Shown in pieces: positions 35,230-43,320 of a stretch of DNA of 64,000 nucleotides. Origin of the DNA: Zoogloea sp041917255 (GTDB lineage: Bacteria; Pseudomonadota; Gammaproteobacteria; Burkholderiales; Rhodocyclaceae); NCBI GenBank assembly GCA_041917255.1, contig JAYRYA010000026.1:7348-71347 (forward strand). Reading direction: 5' to 3'. The position numbers and the translations under genes are program-made. The notes beneath the pieces are model-generated. The model was not told the origin of the DNA. It worked only from the letters and a program-made list of their open reading frames with translations, and made no database searches. Within the stretch, counting starts at the first letter, position 1. The number at the start of each line of letters is the position of its first letter.

Positions 35230-35805
35230 ATGTCCCGAAATGTCTTCCCCCGTTCCCTCATCCGTCCGTTCCGCCTTGTGCTCCCGTTCCTGGTGCTGGC
35301 CGGCGGCCCCGCGCTGGTCCAGGCCGCGGCGGATTTTCCGAGTCTGTGCCAGCCCGGCGAATACGCCTATCTCGACGCCCGCATGGGCAAGTTCGACGGG
35401 AACGGTGTCGTCCGCAAGAGCGGCAAGCTCGTCTCCCTGTGCGCCGACAAGCCGAAGGAGCCCTTTGGTCGCTTCGTATATCGCTACGGCAAGCCGGGTG
35501 AGGTGGAGATCGAGCATGTGGCCACCGCCACCGAGAAGGCCGCCATCACCAGGCGCAGCACCGGCCCGCGCATGGGCGAGGACATCATTGCCTTCCTGCG
35601 CGGCCCCTTCACCTACTACGTGGTCGAGGCGACCGGGATGGGGCAGGGCATCTCGGTGATGGTCTTCAAGTCTGGCAAGAAGATCGCCGACCTGTTTTCG
35701 GGCAACGATGCCGGTACCGATTTCCAGTCTGGTGGGCTGCTGGTGAACTTCGAACGCCCGGCCTCGCCGGTGTTCGAGAAGAAGGCGCCGAAGGACGCGT
35801 TGTGA
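35230..35805 (+). CDS. Exported protein of unknown function
   Basis: A 191-residue protein with a signal peptide (basic start MSRNVFPRSLIRPFRLV, hydrophobic core, cleavage near VQAAA at 31-35). The mature part has two cysteines (PSLCQPGEYAYL, LVSLCADK) that may pair, and a compact beta-rich sequence (GRFVYRYGKPGEVEIEHV, PFTYYVVEATGMGQG). No family recognised; no cotranscribed neighbour. Confidence 0.75.
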   Translation: MSRNVFPRSLIRPFRLVLPFLVLAGGPALVQAAADFPSLCQPGEYAYLDARMGKFDGNGVVRKSGKLVSLCADKPKEPFGRFVYRYGKPGEVEIEHVATATEKAAITRRSTGPRMGEDIIAFLRGPFTYYVVEATGMGQGISVMVFKSGKKIADLFSGNDAGTDFQSGGLLVNFERPASPVFEKKAPKDAL

Positions 35806-35919
35806 CGGCGTCGGGGCGCGCGAAGGCGGCCACCGCCGGACTTCCGCCGGCAGGGCGAATGCGTCGGCGTACGTCGGGCAAATTACCCTGCGGTTTTGCG
35901 GCATCCTGTGGGCTCACCG

Positions 35920-37344
35920 ATGTTGACGCCCCTCGCCATGCTCGCCGCTCCCCGCCTGCGCCCGCTCGATCTCAAGCGCCATCTCTTCGTCCGGGTCAGC
36001 CTGTTTGCGCTGATCGTGCTGCTGCTGGGCGCGGCGGTCACGCTGGTCGAGGCCCGCTACCGGGTGCGCGGCGACATCCAGCGCACCGGCGGGGCGATCC
36101 GCCAGCTCATCACCGACGAGATCAACCGCAACTACTCGGCCTACGACGCGACGCTCGCCGAGCTCAACCTGGATCTCACCGCCCTCAAGGCGATGGGGCA
36201 GGTGATCGATTTCTGCATCGAGATGAGCGACTTCCACACCCACGCCACCTACCGCCAGTGCTTTGCCGAGGCGGTCGACCTGCCCGTGCCGGTCGAGGCA
36301 TTCATGCGCCGCGTGGTGGGCGATGATGCGGAGTTTCGCGGCAGCATCGGCCAGTACCCGGGCATCACCGGCGGGCAGCTGGTGGTTACGCCCAACTACG
36401 GCCGCGAGGTGCTGGAGCTGGCCCTGAAGCTGGGCAATCTGGTGGCGGTGAGCACGATGATCCTGCTCTTCAGCTTCTTTGTGTATCGGCCGGTGCGCAA
36501 CGCGCTGGCGCCCTCCGAGGCGATCCTCGGCACCCTTGGGCGGATGGAGCGGGGCGACTTGAAGGCGCGCATGCCCGGCTTCGCGCTGATCGAGCTCAAC
36601 CGCATCGCCGAGGGCTTCAATCATCTCGCCGACCGCCTCGCCCGCACCATCCACAGCCAGCAGCGCCTGGCCCACCGGCTGCTGTCGGTGCGCGAGGAGG
36701 AACGCCAGCACCTGGCCCGCGAGCTGCACGACGAGTTCGGCCAGTATCTCGCGTCCCTCAACGCCGAGGCGGCCTTTGCCCGGGAGCTCGCCGACGAGGG
36801 CGTGCCGACCCTGCGCCCGTGTGCCGACTCCATCGTCCGGACGGTCGGGCACATGATGGAAACCCTGCAGCAGATCCTCCACCGCCTGCGCCCCACGGGG
36901 CTGGAGGAGTTCGGGCTGGTGCCCAGCCTGCGGCAGCTCATCGCCGGCTGGAACCAGCGCAGCCGCGACATCCGCTTCACGCTGCAGGCCGGCGAAGGGC
37001 TCGACCATCTGCCCGACAACATCAACGTGAGTGTCTACCGGATCATTCAGGAGAGCCTCACCAATGCCGTCCGCCACGGCCAGCCGGGCCAGGTGGAGGT
37101 GACCCTGCGGCGCGAGGCAGGCGGGCTGCTGCTGGATATCCGCGACGACGGGCTCGGCTATGGCGGCGAGGACACGCGCCCCGCCGGCAAGCCCGGCGGC
37201 TTTGGTCGGCTGGGCATGGAGGAGCGGGTGCTGGCGCTGGGCGGCACCCTGCGCATCGAGCCCGCGCCCGAGCGCGGCACGCGGGTGAGCGTGCAGCTGC
37301 CCCTCGCCAGCACCGACGACGCCACCACCAAGGAGACCCCGTGA
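35920..37344 (+). CDS. NarX/DegS-type sensor histidine kinase (HisKA_3)
   Basis: A 474-residue membrane kinase: TM1 about 25-47, periplasmic sensor about 48-165 with Cys103 and Cys115, TM2 about 168-190, HAMP (RPVRNALAPSEAILGTLGRM), HisKA_3 dimerisation domain with His270 (ARELHDEFGQYLASLNAEAA), and HATPase (VYRIIQESLTNAVRHG, GGFGRLGMEERVLALGG). The ATG at 35920 is used; a TTG eight codons earlier is possible. Overlaps its regulator gene by 4 nt. Confidence 0.92.
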   Translation: MLTPLAMLAAPRLRPLDLKRHLFVRVSLFALIVLLLGAAVTLVEARYRVRGDIQRTGGAIRQLITDEINRNYSAYDATLAELNLDLTALKAMGQVIDFCIEMSDFHTHATYRQCFAEAVDLPVPVEAFMRRVVGDDAEFRGSIGQYPGITGGQLVVTPNYGREVLELALKLGNLVAVSTMILLFSFFVYRPVRNALAPSEAILGTLGRMERGDLKARMPGFALIELNRIAEGFNHLADRLARTIHSQQRLAHRLLSVREEERQHLARELHDEFGQYLASLNAEAAFARELADEGVPTLRPCADSIVRTVGHMMETLQQILHRLRPTGLEEFGLVPSLRQLIAGWNQRSRDIRFTLQAGEGLDHLPDNINVSVYRIIQESLTNAVRHGQPGQVEVTLRREAGGLLLDIRDDGLGYGGEDTRPAGKPGGFGRLGMEERVLALGGTLRIEPAPERGTRVSVQLPLASTDDATTKETP

Positions 37345-37970
37345 TCCGCATCCTGCTCGTCGACGACCACGCAGTGGTCCGCGAAGGCTACCGCCGCCTG
37401 CTGGAGCGCCGTGCCGACCTGCGCGTCGAGGCCGAGGCCGGCTCCGCCGAAGAGGCCCTGCAGATCCTGCGCGAAGGCCCGCCGGATCTGACCATCCTCG
37501 ATCTGTCGCTGCCCGGCATGGGCGGCATCGAGCTCACCCGGCGCATCCTCCAGCGCCAGCCGGAGGCCTGTATCCTGGTGTTCAGCATGCACCGCGACCC
37601 GCTCTTTGCGGCCCAGGCGATCCGTGCCGGCGCGCTGGGCTACGTGACCAAGAGCAGCAGCCCGGACGTGCTGATCCAGGCGGTGTACAAGGTGGCCCGC
37701 CGCGAGAAGGTGCTGAGCCCCGACATCGCTCCGGAGATGGCGCTGACCTTGCTGGAGGGCGCCAGCAACCCGGCTGAGGAGCTCAACCCCCGGGAGTTCG
37801 AGATCCTGCGCCTGCTGCTGGACGGGCTGGGCACCGAGGAGATCGGCAACATCCTCAACATTAGCCCGAAGACGGTGCAGAACGTGCATTACCAGATCAA
37901 GACCAAGCTGGGCGTGCGCACCGACATCGAGCTCGCCCGGCTGGCCATGAAGCTCAAGCTGATCGGCTGA
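37341..37970 (+). CDS. NarL-family response regulator
   Basis: A 209-residue regulator starting at GTG (GTGA overlap with the kinase stop). Receiver with D8/D9 (VDDH), Asp54 (ILDLSLPGMGG) and GYVTKSSS; LuxR HTH from about 146 (LNPREFEILRLLLDGLGTEE, SPKTVQNVHYQIKTKLGV). It faces the second PQQ dehydrogenase operon tail to tail, so control of that operon by this pair is plausible from proximity only. Confidence 0.93.
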   Translation: MIRILLVDDHAVVREGYRRLLERRADLRVEAEAGSAEEALQILREGPPDLTILDLSLPGMGGIELTRRILQRQPEACILVFSMHRDPLFAAQAIRAGALGYVTKSSSPDVLIQAVYKVARREKVLSPDIAPEMALTLLEGASNPAEELNPREFEILRLLLDGLGTEEIGNILNISPKTVQNVHYQIKTKLGVRTDIELARLAMKLKLIG

Positions 37971-37994
37971 GGCCCGGGGCCGGGCCTCGCCGCA

Positions 37995-39755
37995 TCATTG
38001 CCCCAGGCGATAGACCTGGAAGGTGTCGCCGGCCTTGTAGCCGAAGATCTGGTTGCCGCCGGCCGCCACGCCCACGTACTGCACGCCGTCGATCTGCCAC
38101 GTCACGGGCGGGGCATTGACGCCGGCGTCGAGCTGATCGCTCCACAGGGTTTGCCCGTTGCCCGCGTCGTAGGCGTTGAAGCGGCCGTTGCCCTCGCCCA
38201 TGAAGACGAGATCGCCCGCGGTGGCGAGCACGCCGCCCACCAGGGGCTGGGCGGTCTTGTGCTGCCACTTCATCCTGCCCGTTGCCAGATCGATGGCCGA
38301 CAGCACGCCCCAGCGGGGCACGTCCATCAGCGGCTCCAGCGTGGTGTATTCCACCGCCGGCTTGGCGCTGGTCGCGGGGATCACTTTCTTGGTGTATTTC
38401 ACCGGCCAGTGGATCGCCGGCACATAGGCCACCAGCTTCTTCGCATCCACCGAGGTGGGCGACCAGTTGATGCCGCCCAGCACCCCGGGCAGGATCACCT
38501 GGCCTTCCGGCGTGGGGTTGGTGAAGGTGTTCTGGTGCACCACGAACTCGTCCGACTTCTTCAGTAGCTCGCCGGTGAGGCGGTTGTGGATGTAGTACCA
38601 GCCGATCTTGGCCGCCTGGCCCACCGCCGGCACCACCTTGCCTTCGTGGGGGTAGTCGAACAGCACGGCCGGGCTCGCCACGTCGTAGCCCCACTGGTCG
38701 TGGGGCACCTGCTGGTAGTGCCAGCGGATCTTGCCGGTGGCCACATCCAGGCACACCAGCGACACGGTGTACAGGTTGTCGCCCGGCCGTGAGGTGCCGT
38801 CCATCTGGGGCGACGGGTTGCCGGTGCCAAAGTAGAGCAGGCCGTTGGCGGTATCGATGGCCGGCGTGGACCACGCCGAGCCGCCGCCGTAGCGGGCCGC
38901 GTCCGGGTATCTGGGCAGGTCGGCGCGCTCCTTGTCGATGTCCCGGTGGAGCTGCACGCCATCCGGCGTGGTGCGGCGGAACTCGCCTTCCCAGTTGGTC
39001 GGGGCGATGGTGTCGAACTGCCACACGCGCTTGCCGGTGGCCACGTCGAAGGCCGCGACGAAGCCCGGGCGCCCGTAGCTGCCGGCAAAGCCCACCACCG
39101 CGCCCAGGGGCGCGCCGTCCCGGTCGGAATCCAGATGCAGGCCGTAGCCCACGCCGGTGACGCCGATCAGCACCTTGCCCTTGTACACCACCGGCGCCAT
39201 GGCGATGCCCACGCCGGACTGCCCGGCGATGGTGGCCTTGCGCAGCGGGTCGGATTCGTTGAGGGTGGTCACGGATTCCTGCCGGGCGCTGTCGCCATCG
39301 GCCACCTCCACATCCCACACCACCTTGCCGGTCTTGGCGTCCAGCGCCACCAGCCGCGCATCCACCGTGCCGATGAGGACCTTGCCATCGGCCACCGCCA
39401 CGCCCCGGTTGCCCGGGCCGCAGCACATGGGGTAATCCTTCTTGCGCGGGTGCTCGTAGCGCCACAGCTGCCGGCCCGTGACGGCATCGAGCGCCACCAC
39501 GCCGTTGAAGGGCAGCGAAAGATACACGGTGCGATCCACCATGATCGGCGTGCTCTGGAAGGTGGCCTTCACGCCGCTTTTATAGGCCCACGCGCGGGTG
39601 AGCTTGCCCACGTTGCCGGTGTTGATCTGGCTGGGCGTGGCGTAGCGCTGGTTGCTCAGATCGAGCCCGTAGGTCGGCCAGTCGATGTCGGCGGCGAAGG
39701 CCGGGGCGAGCGCCAGGGAGCAGAGGGCAGGGAGGAGTCGAATGGATGTGCGCAT
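37995..39755 (-). CDS. PQQ-dependent dehydrogenase-like quinoprotein with atypical active site
   Basis: A 586-residue periplasmic propeller protein, signal peptide to about residue 21 (PAFA-ADIDW). PQQ-enzyme features kept: vicinal Cys111-Cys112, TGNPSP with metal ligand Asn313, tryptophan-docking repeats (ALDAKTGKVVWD). Two canonical residues differ: the position of the catalytic Asp is Gly356 (HDQWGYDVASP, with Asp358 two residues on) and the Glu ligand segment (normally xxEFGVRG) reads GSYGRPG. It may use Asp358, bind another metal, or belong to a distinct subgroup. No haem motif. Follows the solute-binding-protein gene by 13 nt. Confidence 0.88.
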   Translation of the reverse strand: MRTSIRLLPALCSLALAPAFAADIDWPTYGLDLSNQRYATPSQINTGNVGKLTRAWAYKSGVKATFQSTPIMVDRTVYLSLPFNGVVALDAVTGRQLWRYEHPRKKDYPMCCGPGNRGVAVADGKVLIGTVDARLVALDAKTGKVVWDVEVADGDSARQESVTTLNESDPLRKATIAGQSGVGIAMAPVVYKGKVLIGVTGVGYGLHLDSDRDGAPLGAVVGFAGSYGRPGFVAAFDVATGKRVWQFDTIAPTNWEGEFRRTTPDGVQLHRDIDKERADLPRYPDAARYGGGSAWSTPAIDTANGLLYFGTGNPSPQMDGTSRPGDNLYTVSLVCLDVATGKIRWHYQQVPHDQWGYDVASPAVLFDYPHEGKVVPAVGQAAKIGWYYIHNRLTGELLKKSDEFVVHQNTFTNPTPEGQVILPGVLGGINWSPTSVDAKKLVAYVPAIHWPVKYTKKVIPATSAKPAVEYTTLEPLMDVPRWGVLSAIDLATGRMKWQHKTAQPLVGGVLATAGDLVFMGEGNGRFNAYDAGNGQTLWSDQLDAGVNAPPVTWQIDGVQYVGVAAGGNQIFGYKAGDTFQVYRLGQ

Positions 39756-39768
39756 CGTTCGGCCTGGA

Positions 39769-40617
39769 TCAGTGGGTGCGCAGGGTCACGCCGTGGCGCT
39801 TGAAGATGGCGGCCACGGTGCCGTCCTTCTGCAGGCCTTCGAGGGCGCTGCTGAGGGCGGTGGCGAGCGCCTCGGAATCCGCCTTCACGGCCATCCCGAT
39901 GGCCCAGCGCTTGGGGTTCAGCTCGCCCAGCCTGGCTTCCTCCACCGCAAAGCGGGTCTCGCCCACCAGCGCGCCTTCCAGTTCGGCCAGGGGCGCCATC
40001 ACGGCTGCCACGCTGTCTTCCTTCAGGGCTTTGGCGGCATCGCCCAGTGACTTGAAGTGGGTGATGTTGGACCGCAGCCGGCCCTGCAGCACGCTGCCCA
40101 GGAAGGCATCCGCCAGGGTGTCGCCCTCGACGCCGATCTTCTCGCGGGTGAACACTTCCAGCGCCACTGCGGCCGAGCCGCTGGGGGCGGGGATGCGGCT
40201 GGCCACCCGCGCCATGCCCATCACCTCCTGCTGGTAGGCGCCGAAGATGCGCGCCTGCTCGTTGTCCTTCGCGAACGCAGGGTCCACCGGCACGCGCAGC
40301 ATCACGTCGGCCGGCTCGCCGCGGAGGTAGTGGCCCTTCCAGACCATGTTGCGCAGGTCGTCGCCCATGTCCTCGCCGGCCAGAAAGCCGATGATCTCGG
40401 CCTGCAGCCCCATCCTGGCGGCCAGCGCCTGCCCGAGCTCCACGTCGATGCCCTTGCCCGCGTCGGAGTAGGGCGGGAAGTTGTTGTACACGGCCACCTT
40501 GAGCCGCCCGCGCTTGTGGATGGCGTCCATCTGTTCGTCGGCCTGGGCCGGCAGGTGGGCGGTGAGCAGCAGGGCGGTGAGCGCCAGCATGAGCTGGCGG
40601 CGGGTGGCGCGTTTCAT
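39769..40617 (-). CDS. MoxJ/XoxJ-like periplasmic solute-binding protein
   Basis: A 282-residue family-3 solute-binding protein: signal peptide (KRATRRQLMLALTALLLTAH ... AQA), then KRGRLKVAVYNNFPPYSDAGKGIDVELGQALAARM. No ABC permease or ATPase adjoins; instead it precedes a PQQ dehydrogenase gene in one operon, as MoxJ and XoxJ do in methylotrophs, where they help form active methanol dehydrogenase. A chaperone role for the downstream quinoprotein is therefore inferred. Confidence 0.85.
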   Translation of the reverse strand: MKRATRRQLMLALTALLLTAHLPAQADEQMDAIHKRGRLKVAVYNNFPPYSDAGKGIDVELGQALAARMGLQAEIIGFLAGEDMGDDLRNMVWKGHYLRGEPADVMLRVPVDPAFAKDNEQARIFGAYQQEVMGMARVASRIPAPSGSAAVALEVFTREKIGVEGDTLADAFLGSVLQGRLRSNITHFKSLGDAAKALKEDSVAAVMAPLAELEGALVGETRFAVEEARLGELNPKRWAIGMAVKADSEALATALSSALEGLQKDGTVAAIFKRHGVTLRTH

Positions 40618-40746
40618 GGGTTGTCTCCGGGGAAGTGGATGAGGTCTTGTTTTTGCGGATTCTAGGCCCGACGCGGGGTTCGGGAGGCCTCCCGCCGGGC
40701 AACGGGCAAAATCGACAGGCAGGTCAGGCAAATTGCCCGGGTGCCC

Positions 40747-41697
40747 TCAGCCTGGCTTCGGCCCGGGGCCTGGGGAAGGCGCCGCCTGGAGGCGAGGGTC
40801 GCCCAGCGGAACCGGCCCGGCCAGCTGCCCCAGCACGGCGGCAACCCGTGCGCCGTCGATCGGGTGGCCCGCCGCGCGGTGAAACTCGCCCAGCCGCCAC
40901 CACGGCAGGCCCGGGCGCAGGTGATGGCTGCCGTGCAGGTTGAAGTTGAGGATCAGCCCCGCGAGCACCGGAGGCGCGGCCAGGTTGCGCGCATGCCGGC
41001 GCTGGCCGAGGGGTGTGCCGTAGTGAAAGGCGTTATCCAGCAGGCTCACCAGCAGCCCCCGCCCCGCCAGCGCCAGCAGAAGCATCCAGGCGTGGGCGCC
41101 GTACAGCGCGAAGGCGAGCGCATGGAGCAGCGCGATCGCCGCGGCATCCGTCCGGTAACGTCGGAAGGTGTCCGGCGCCTGCAGCCGGGCAGCCAGGGCC
41201 TCGACGACGATGTCGTGCCGGGCGAGCGCACGCGCCACGCGCCGGATGATCGGGCGCGGCAGCAGCGCCACCAGCCCGCCCGCCACCTCAAAAAGATAGA
41301 GCCCGCCCAGCAGCCGGAAGTAAAAGGCCAGCCAAACCGCCGCCTGCCCCCGCGGCCCCGGCGTGAAGACCTCCGTCCTGTCCCGCTTGTCCCGGCTGAA
41401 CGCGTGATTCAGCAGATGCCCCCCGCGCAGCAACTCGTAGGGCGCACCAAACAACACCCCCTGAATCCGCCCCCAGCGCAGGTTTCCCCCCGGATCCGGG
41501 TGCAGCACCCCATGCAGCGACTCGTGAATGAGCGCCCACCAGCCATTGGCGACCAACACCCACGGCAACAGCAGCCAGCCCCACGCCGCATCCACAGGCA
41601 GCAGCGCCGGCAGCAGGATCAATAGAAACACCGCCAGCGCCCCATGGAAGATGCACAGGGCGATGTTGATCCGGTGAGCCTTGAGCGCAGGGCACAT
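40747..41697 (-). CDS. Membrane fatty acid desaturase/hydroxylase family protein
   Basis: A 316-residue membrane di-iron enzyme with histidine boxes HESLH (58-62), HLLNH (94-98) and HGSHH near residue 275, plus hydrophobic helices between them (FHGALAVFLLILLPALLP, WLLLPWVLVANGWWALI). It would desaturate or hydroxylate an acyl or carotenoid-like substrate; electron donor unknown. ATG at 41697 gives MCPALKAHRINIAL; an in-frame 51-residue upstream extension is proline-rich and unsupported. Confidence 0.87.
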   Translation of the reverse strand: MCPALKAHRINIALCIFHGALAVFLLILLPALLPVDAAWGWLLLPWVLVANGWWALIHESLHGVLHPDPGGNLRWGRIQGVLFGAPYELLRGGHLLNHAFSRDKRDRTEVFTPGPRGQAAVWLAFYFRLLGGLYLFEVAGGLVALLPRPIIRRVARALARHDIVVEALAARLQAPDTFRRYRTDAAAIALLHALAFALYGAHAWMLLLALAGRGLLVSLLDNAFHYGTPLGQRRHARNLAAPPVLAGLILNFNLHGSHHLRPGLPWWRLGEFHRAAGHPIDGARVAAVLGQLAGPVPLGDPRLQAAPSPGPGPKPG

Positions 41698-42007
41698 GGC
41701 AGCGGCCTCCTCGGGTAAGGGGGGAGCAGAACGCGGCGCCCGCTCTGCTTGAGAGCTTTTTCCGTGCCCGGGTGGATGTGCGGGCGTAAAGGCGAGACAG
41801 CGGCAGGCGCCGGGGGGGGGCGGGAGCGCGCTGCCCGGACGGGATGTCAAGGAAAGGCCGGTGGTTGGGGGCTGGCTGGTGAGATCCCGTCGAGCGCAGC
41901 GGGAGCGTCACCCCAGTGGACTCAGGGCTGGAGCGTGCTTTCGGCTCCAGTGACTGGAGGGGTTTTCAGGGACTGATCGAGCCTGAATTGCCTCGATCGA
42001 CACCTGA
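41698..42007. other. Gene-free boundary between chromosome and accessory block
   Basis: About 310 bp with no convincing reading frame, RNA gene or promoter. It ends in direct-repeat copy 1, which marks the left edge of the accessory DNA. Confidence 0.6.
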
Positions 42008-42092
42008 CCAGGCAGCAAAAAAGCCAACCTCTTTAGGCTGGCCTCTTTGCTTGCAGATCAACGACCTGCCGGAATCCGATGTGGAGCGGGCG
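42008..42092. repeat. Direct repeat copy 1 (degenerate hairpin plus tRNA-Gly trailer-like sequence)
   Basis: Matches 51,761-51,845. The last 47 bp (42,046-42,092, TTTGCTTGCAG ... GTGGAGCGGGCG) are identical in both copies; the first 38 bp differ at several bases and contain an imperfect hairpin (GCCAACCT / AGGCTGGC). Read on the minus strand it begins CGCCCGCTCCA, the last 11 nt of a typical tRNA-Gly, followed by trailer and terminator. No tRNA body adjoins: the sequence to the right enters the GNAT gene. Confidence 0.85.
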
Positions 42093-42096
42093 CAGA

Positions 42097-42618
42097 TCAG
42101 TGCGTCTCGTTGCCCCTTTTCTGCGACGCCTGCGCTGTTGCGAGCGGGAGAAACAGCGTCAATGGCGTGTCTGGCAGCGGGATGAAGCCGTGGTGTCGGT
42201 AGAAGGTGGCAGCCGCGTCATCCTTGGCATCGACCATCAGGGCGTAGGCCGCAATCTCCGACCGGATTGCCCGCTCCAGCGCATCGGCCAGCAGCGCACC
42301 GCCGAGTCCCTGCCCAGTGAAGGCTTCATCGACCGCCAGGCGCCCCATACGAACGGCCGGTACGGTCGGGTAGCGGGGCAGCTTCTTGCCGATGCCCGGG
42401 GGCAGGTCGGCCAGCAGCAGGCTTGCCGACGCGAGGGTGTAGTAGCCCGCGATGCGCTGCTCACCGGTCAGCGCAACGAAACACGCCGCGACGCGGCGCC
42501 GGATGTCTTGAGTGACTTGCTCTCGCAGATACCGGTCGAGCGCAGCGGAACCGCAGCGGAATTCATCGCGCTCATGGGCGGCATCGAGCGGCACGACGCG
42601 GAAGGGTGCCCCGCTCAT
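42097..42618 (-). CDS. GNAT-family acetyltransferase toxin (TacT-like)
   Basis: A 173-residue GNAT protein with the acetyl-CoA loop GRLAVDEAFTGQGLGGALLADAL (R/Q-x-x-G-x-G/A pattern) and C-terminal FYRHHGFIPLPDTPLTLFLPL, typical of TacT/AtaT toxins that acetylate aminoacyl-tRNA. The start ARxxDxFxCG-like HERDEFRCGSAALDRYLRE is the family signature. It overlaps the DUF1778 antitoxin gene by 4 nt (ATGA), forming a type II toxin-antitoxin operon that may stabilise the accessory block. Confidence 0.92.
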   Translation of the reverse strand: MSGAPFRVVPLDAAHERDEFRCGSAALDRYLREQVTQDIRRRVAACFVALTGEQRIAGYYTLASASLLLADLPPGIGKKLPRYPTVPAVRMGRLAVDEAFTGQGLGGALLADALERAIRSEIAAYALMVDAKDDAAATFYRHHGFIPLPDTPLTLFLPLATAQASQKRGNETH

Positions 42619-42896
42619 TCCGCCTGCAGGAGCTTGCGACGGCGCTCAAAGGCACGGTCCAGGGCCGGCGCGGACTGGGGCGGCGACAGCAGTGCCTGAG
42701 CAAAGCACTCCTGGTCTGCCAGCGAAAGCCGGACGACCTCAGCCTGCTCGATGGCGCGTTGGGCTGCGTCTTGTACGGCGGCAACCACGAAATCGGTCAT
42801 GGTTCGCCCCTGCAACTCCGCGGCGCGCTTGAGCATCGCGTGAAGGTCGGTGCTGATTCGGGCTTCAAGCCGGGCGGTGGGGTTGACTGTGGGCAT
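42615..42896 (-). CDS. DUF1778 ribbon-helix-helix antitoxin (TacA-like)
   Basis: A 93-residue antitoxin. The N-terminal RHH DNA-binding domain (TARLEARISTDLHAMLKRAA ELQGRTMTDFVVAAVQDAA) is followed by a toxin-binding tail (ECFAQALLSPPQSAPALDRAF). First gene of the pair; autoregulation is expected through the palindrome at 42,923-42,939. The start at 42896 follows GGAGAAAC. Confidence 0.92.
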   Translation of the reverse strand: MPTVNPTARLEARISTDLHAMLKRAAELQGRTMTDFVVAAVQDAAQRAIEQAEVVRLSLADQECFAQALLSPPQSAPALDRAFERRRKLLQAE

Positions 42897-42918
42897 GGCG
42901 TTGTTTCTCCTTTGGAAA

Positions 42919-42939
42919 ATTATACGGCAGATTGCCGTA
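42919..42939 (-). promoter_or_regulatory. Toxin-antitoxin promoter: perfect -10 box fused to an operator palindrome
   Basis: On the minus strand TATAAT (42,919-42,924) directly adjoins the palindrome TACGGCA-ATC-TGCCGTA (42,923-42,939). The arms are perfect and 7 bp long. A RHH antitoxin bound here would block the -10 region; the ATG is 23 nt further on. Confidence 0.75.
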
Positions 42940-43082
42940 CGTATCATCTTTCGGCGCTACTCTCATCCCGTCAGCGGCCATTGTCCAACTCCCGCCGTAG
43001 GGGCGTATAGCCGCCAAAGTTGGAGCCTATGCCCCATTTAGCTCGATCACCTTCAGCACCGCCATATCCACCACCTCCTCAA

Positions 43083-43156
43083 GCCCGGCGCAGGATCAAG
43101 GTACCTGCGCCGGGCGTGACCACCTCCGGGCCCCCTGCGAGCTGAGCTCGCAGGGG
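43083..43156. repeat. Two tandem perfect hairpins
   Basis: Stem 1: GCCCGGCGCAGG (43,083-43,094) / CCTGCGCCGGGC (43,104-43,115), 9-nt loop. Stem 2: CCCCTGCGAGC (43,132-43,142) / GCTCGCAGGGG (43,146-43,156), 3-nt loop. No T-runs. They fill the gap between the toxin-antitoxin pair and a broken gene; 42,948-43,320 has no convincing coding sequence. They may be extragenic palindromes or recombination junction debris. Confidence 0.7.
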
Positions 43157-43320
43157 TGTGGATGTCGCAACGAGATCGGCCCGATGTGCTCCCGTGACGT
43201 CTGTGGCAGTGCGTCGTCCGGCTCCAGGCGGAACGGCGTCACGCTGCGCCCACAGTGAAGTTGACGTTGAAGTTGCCCCCATCCCGTGGACAGGTTGTGA
43301 CGAGGTCGCCCAGGTGGTGT

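Noticed and set aside
42008..42092. Intact tRNA-Gly at the repeat
   Set aside because: Only the terminal 11 nt of a tRNA are present; no anticodon arm, D-arm or T-arm follows.
43000..43028. Partial dyad GGGGC ... GCCCC before the tandem hairpins
   Set aside because: Arms align only with several mismatches; not strong enough to list beside the two perfect stems.
43158..43320. Upstream extension of the broken gene's frame
   Set aside because: The N-terminal residues have no protein-like pattern and begin just after a hairpin; kept out of the pseudogene coordinates.
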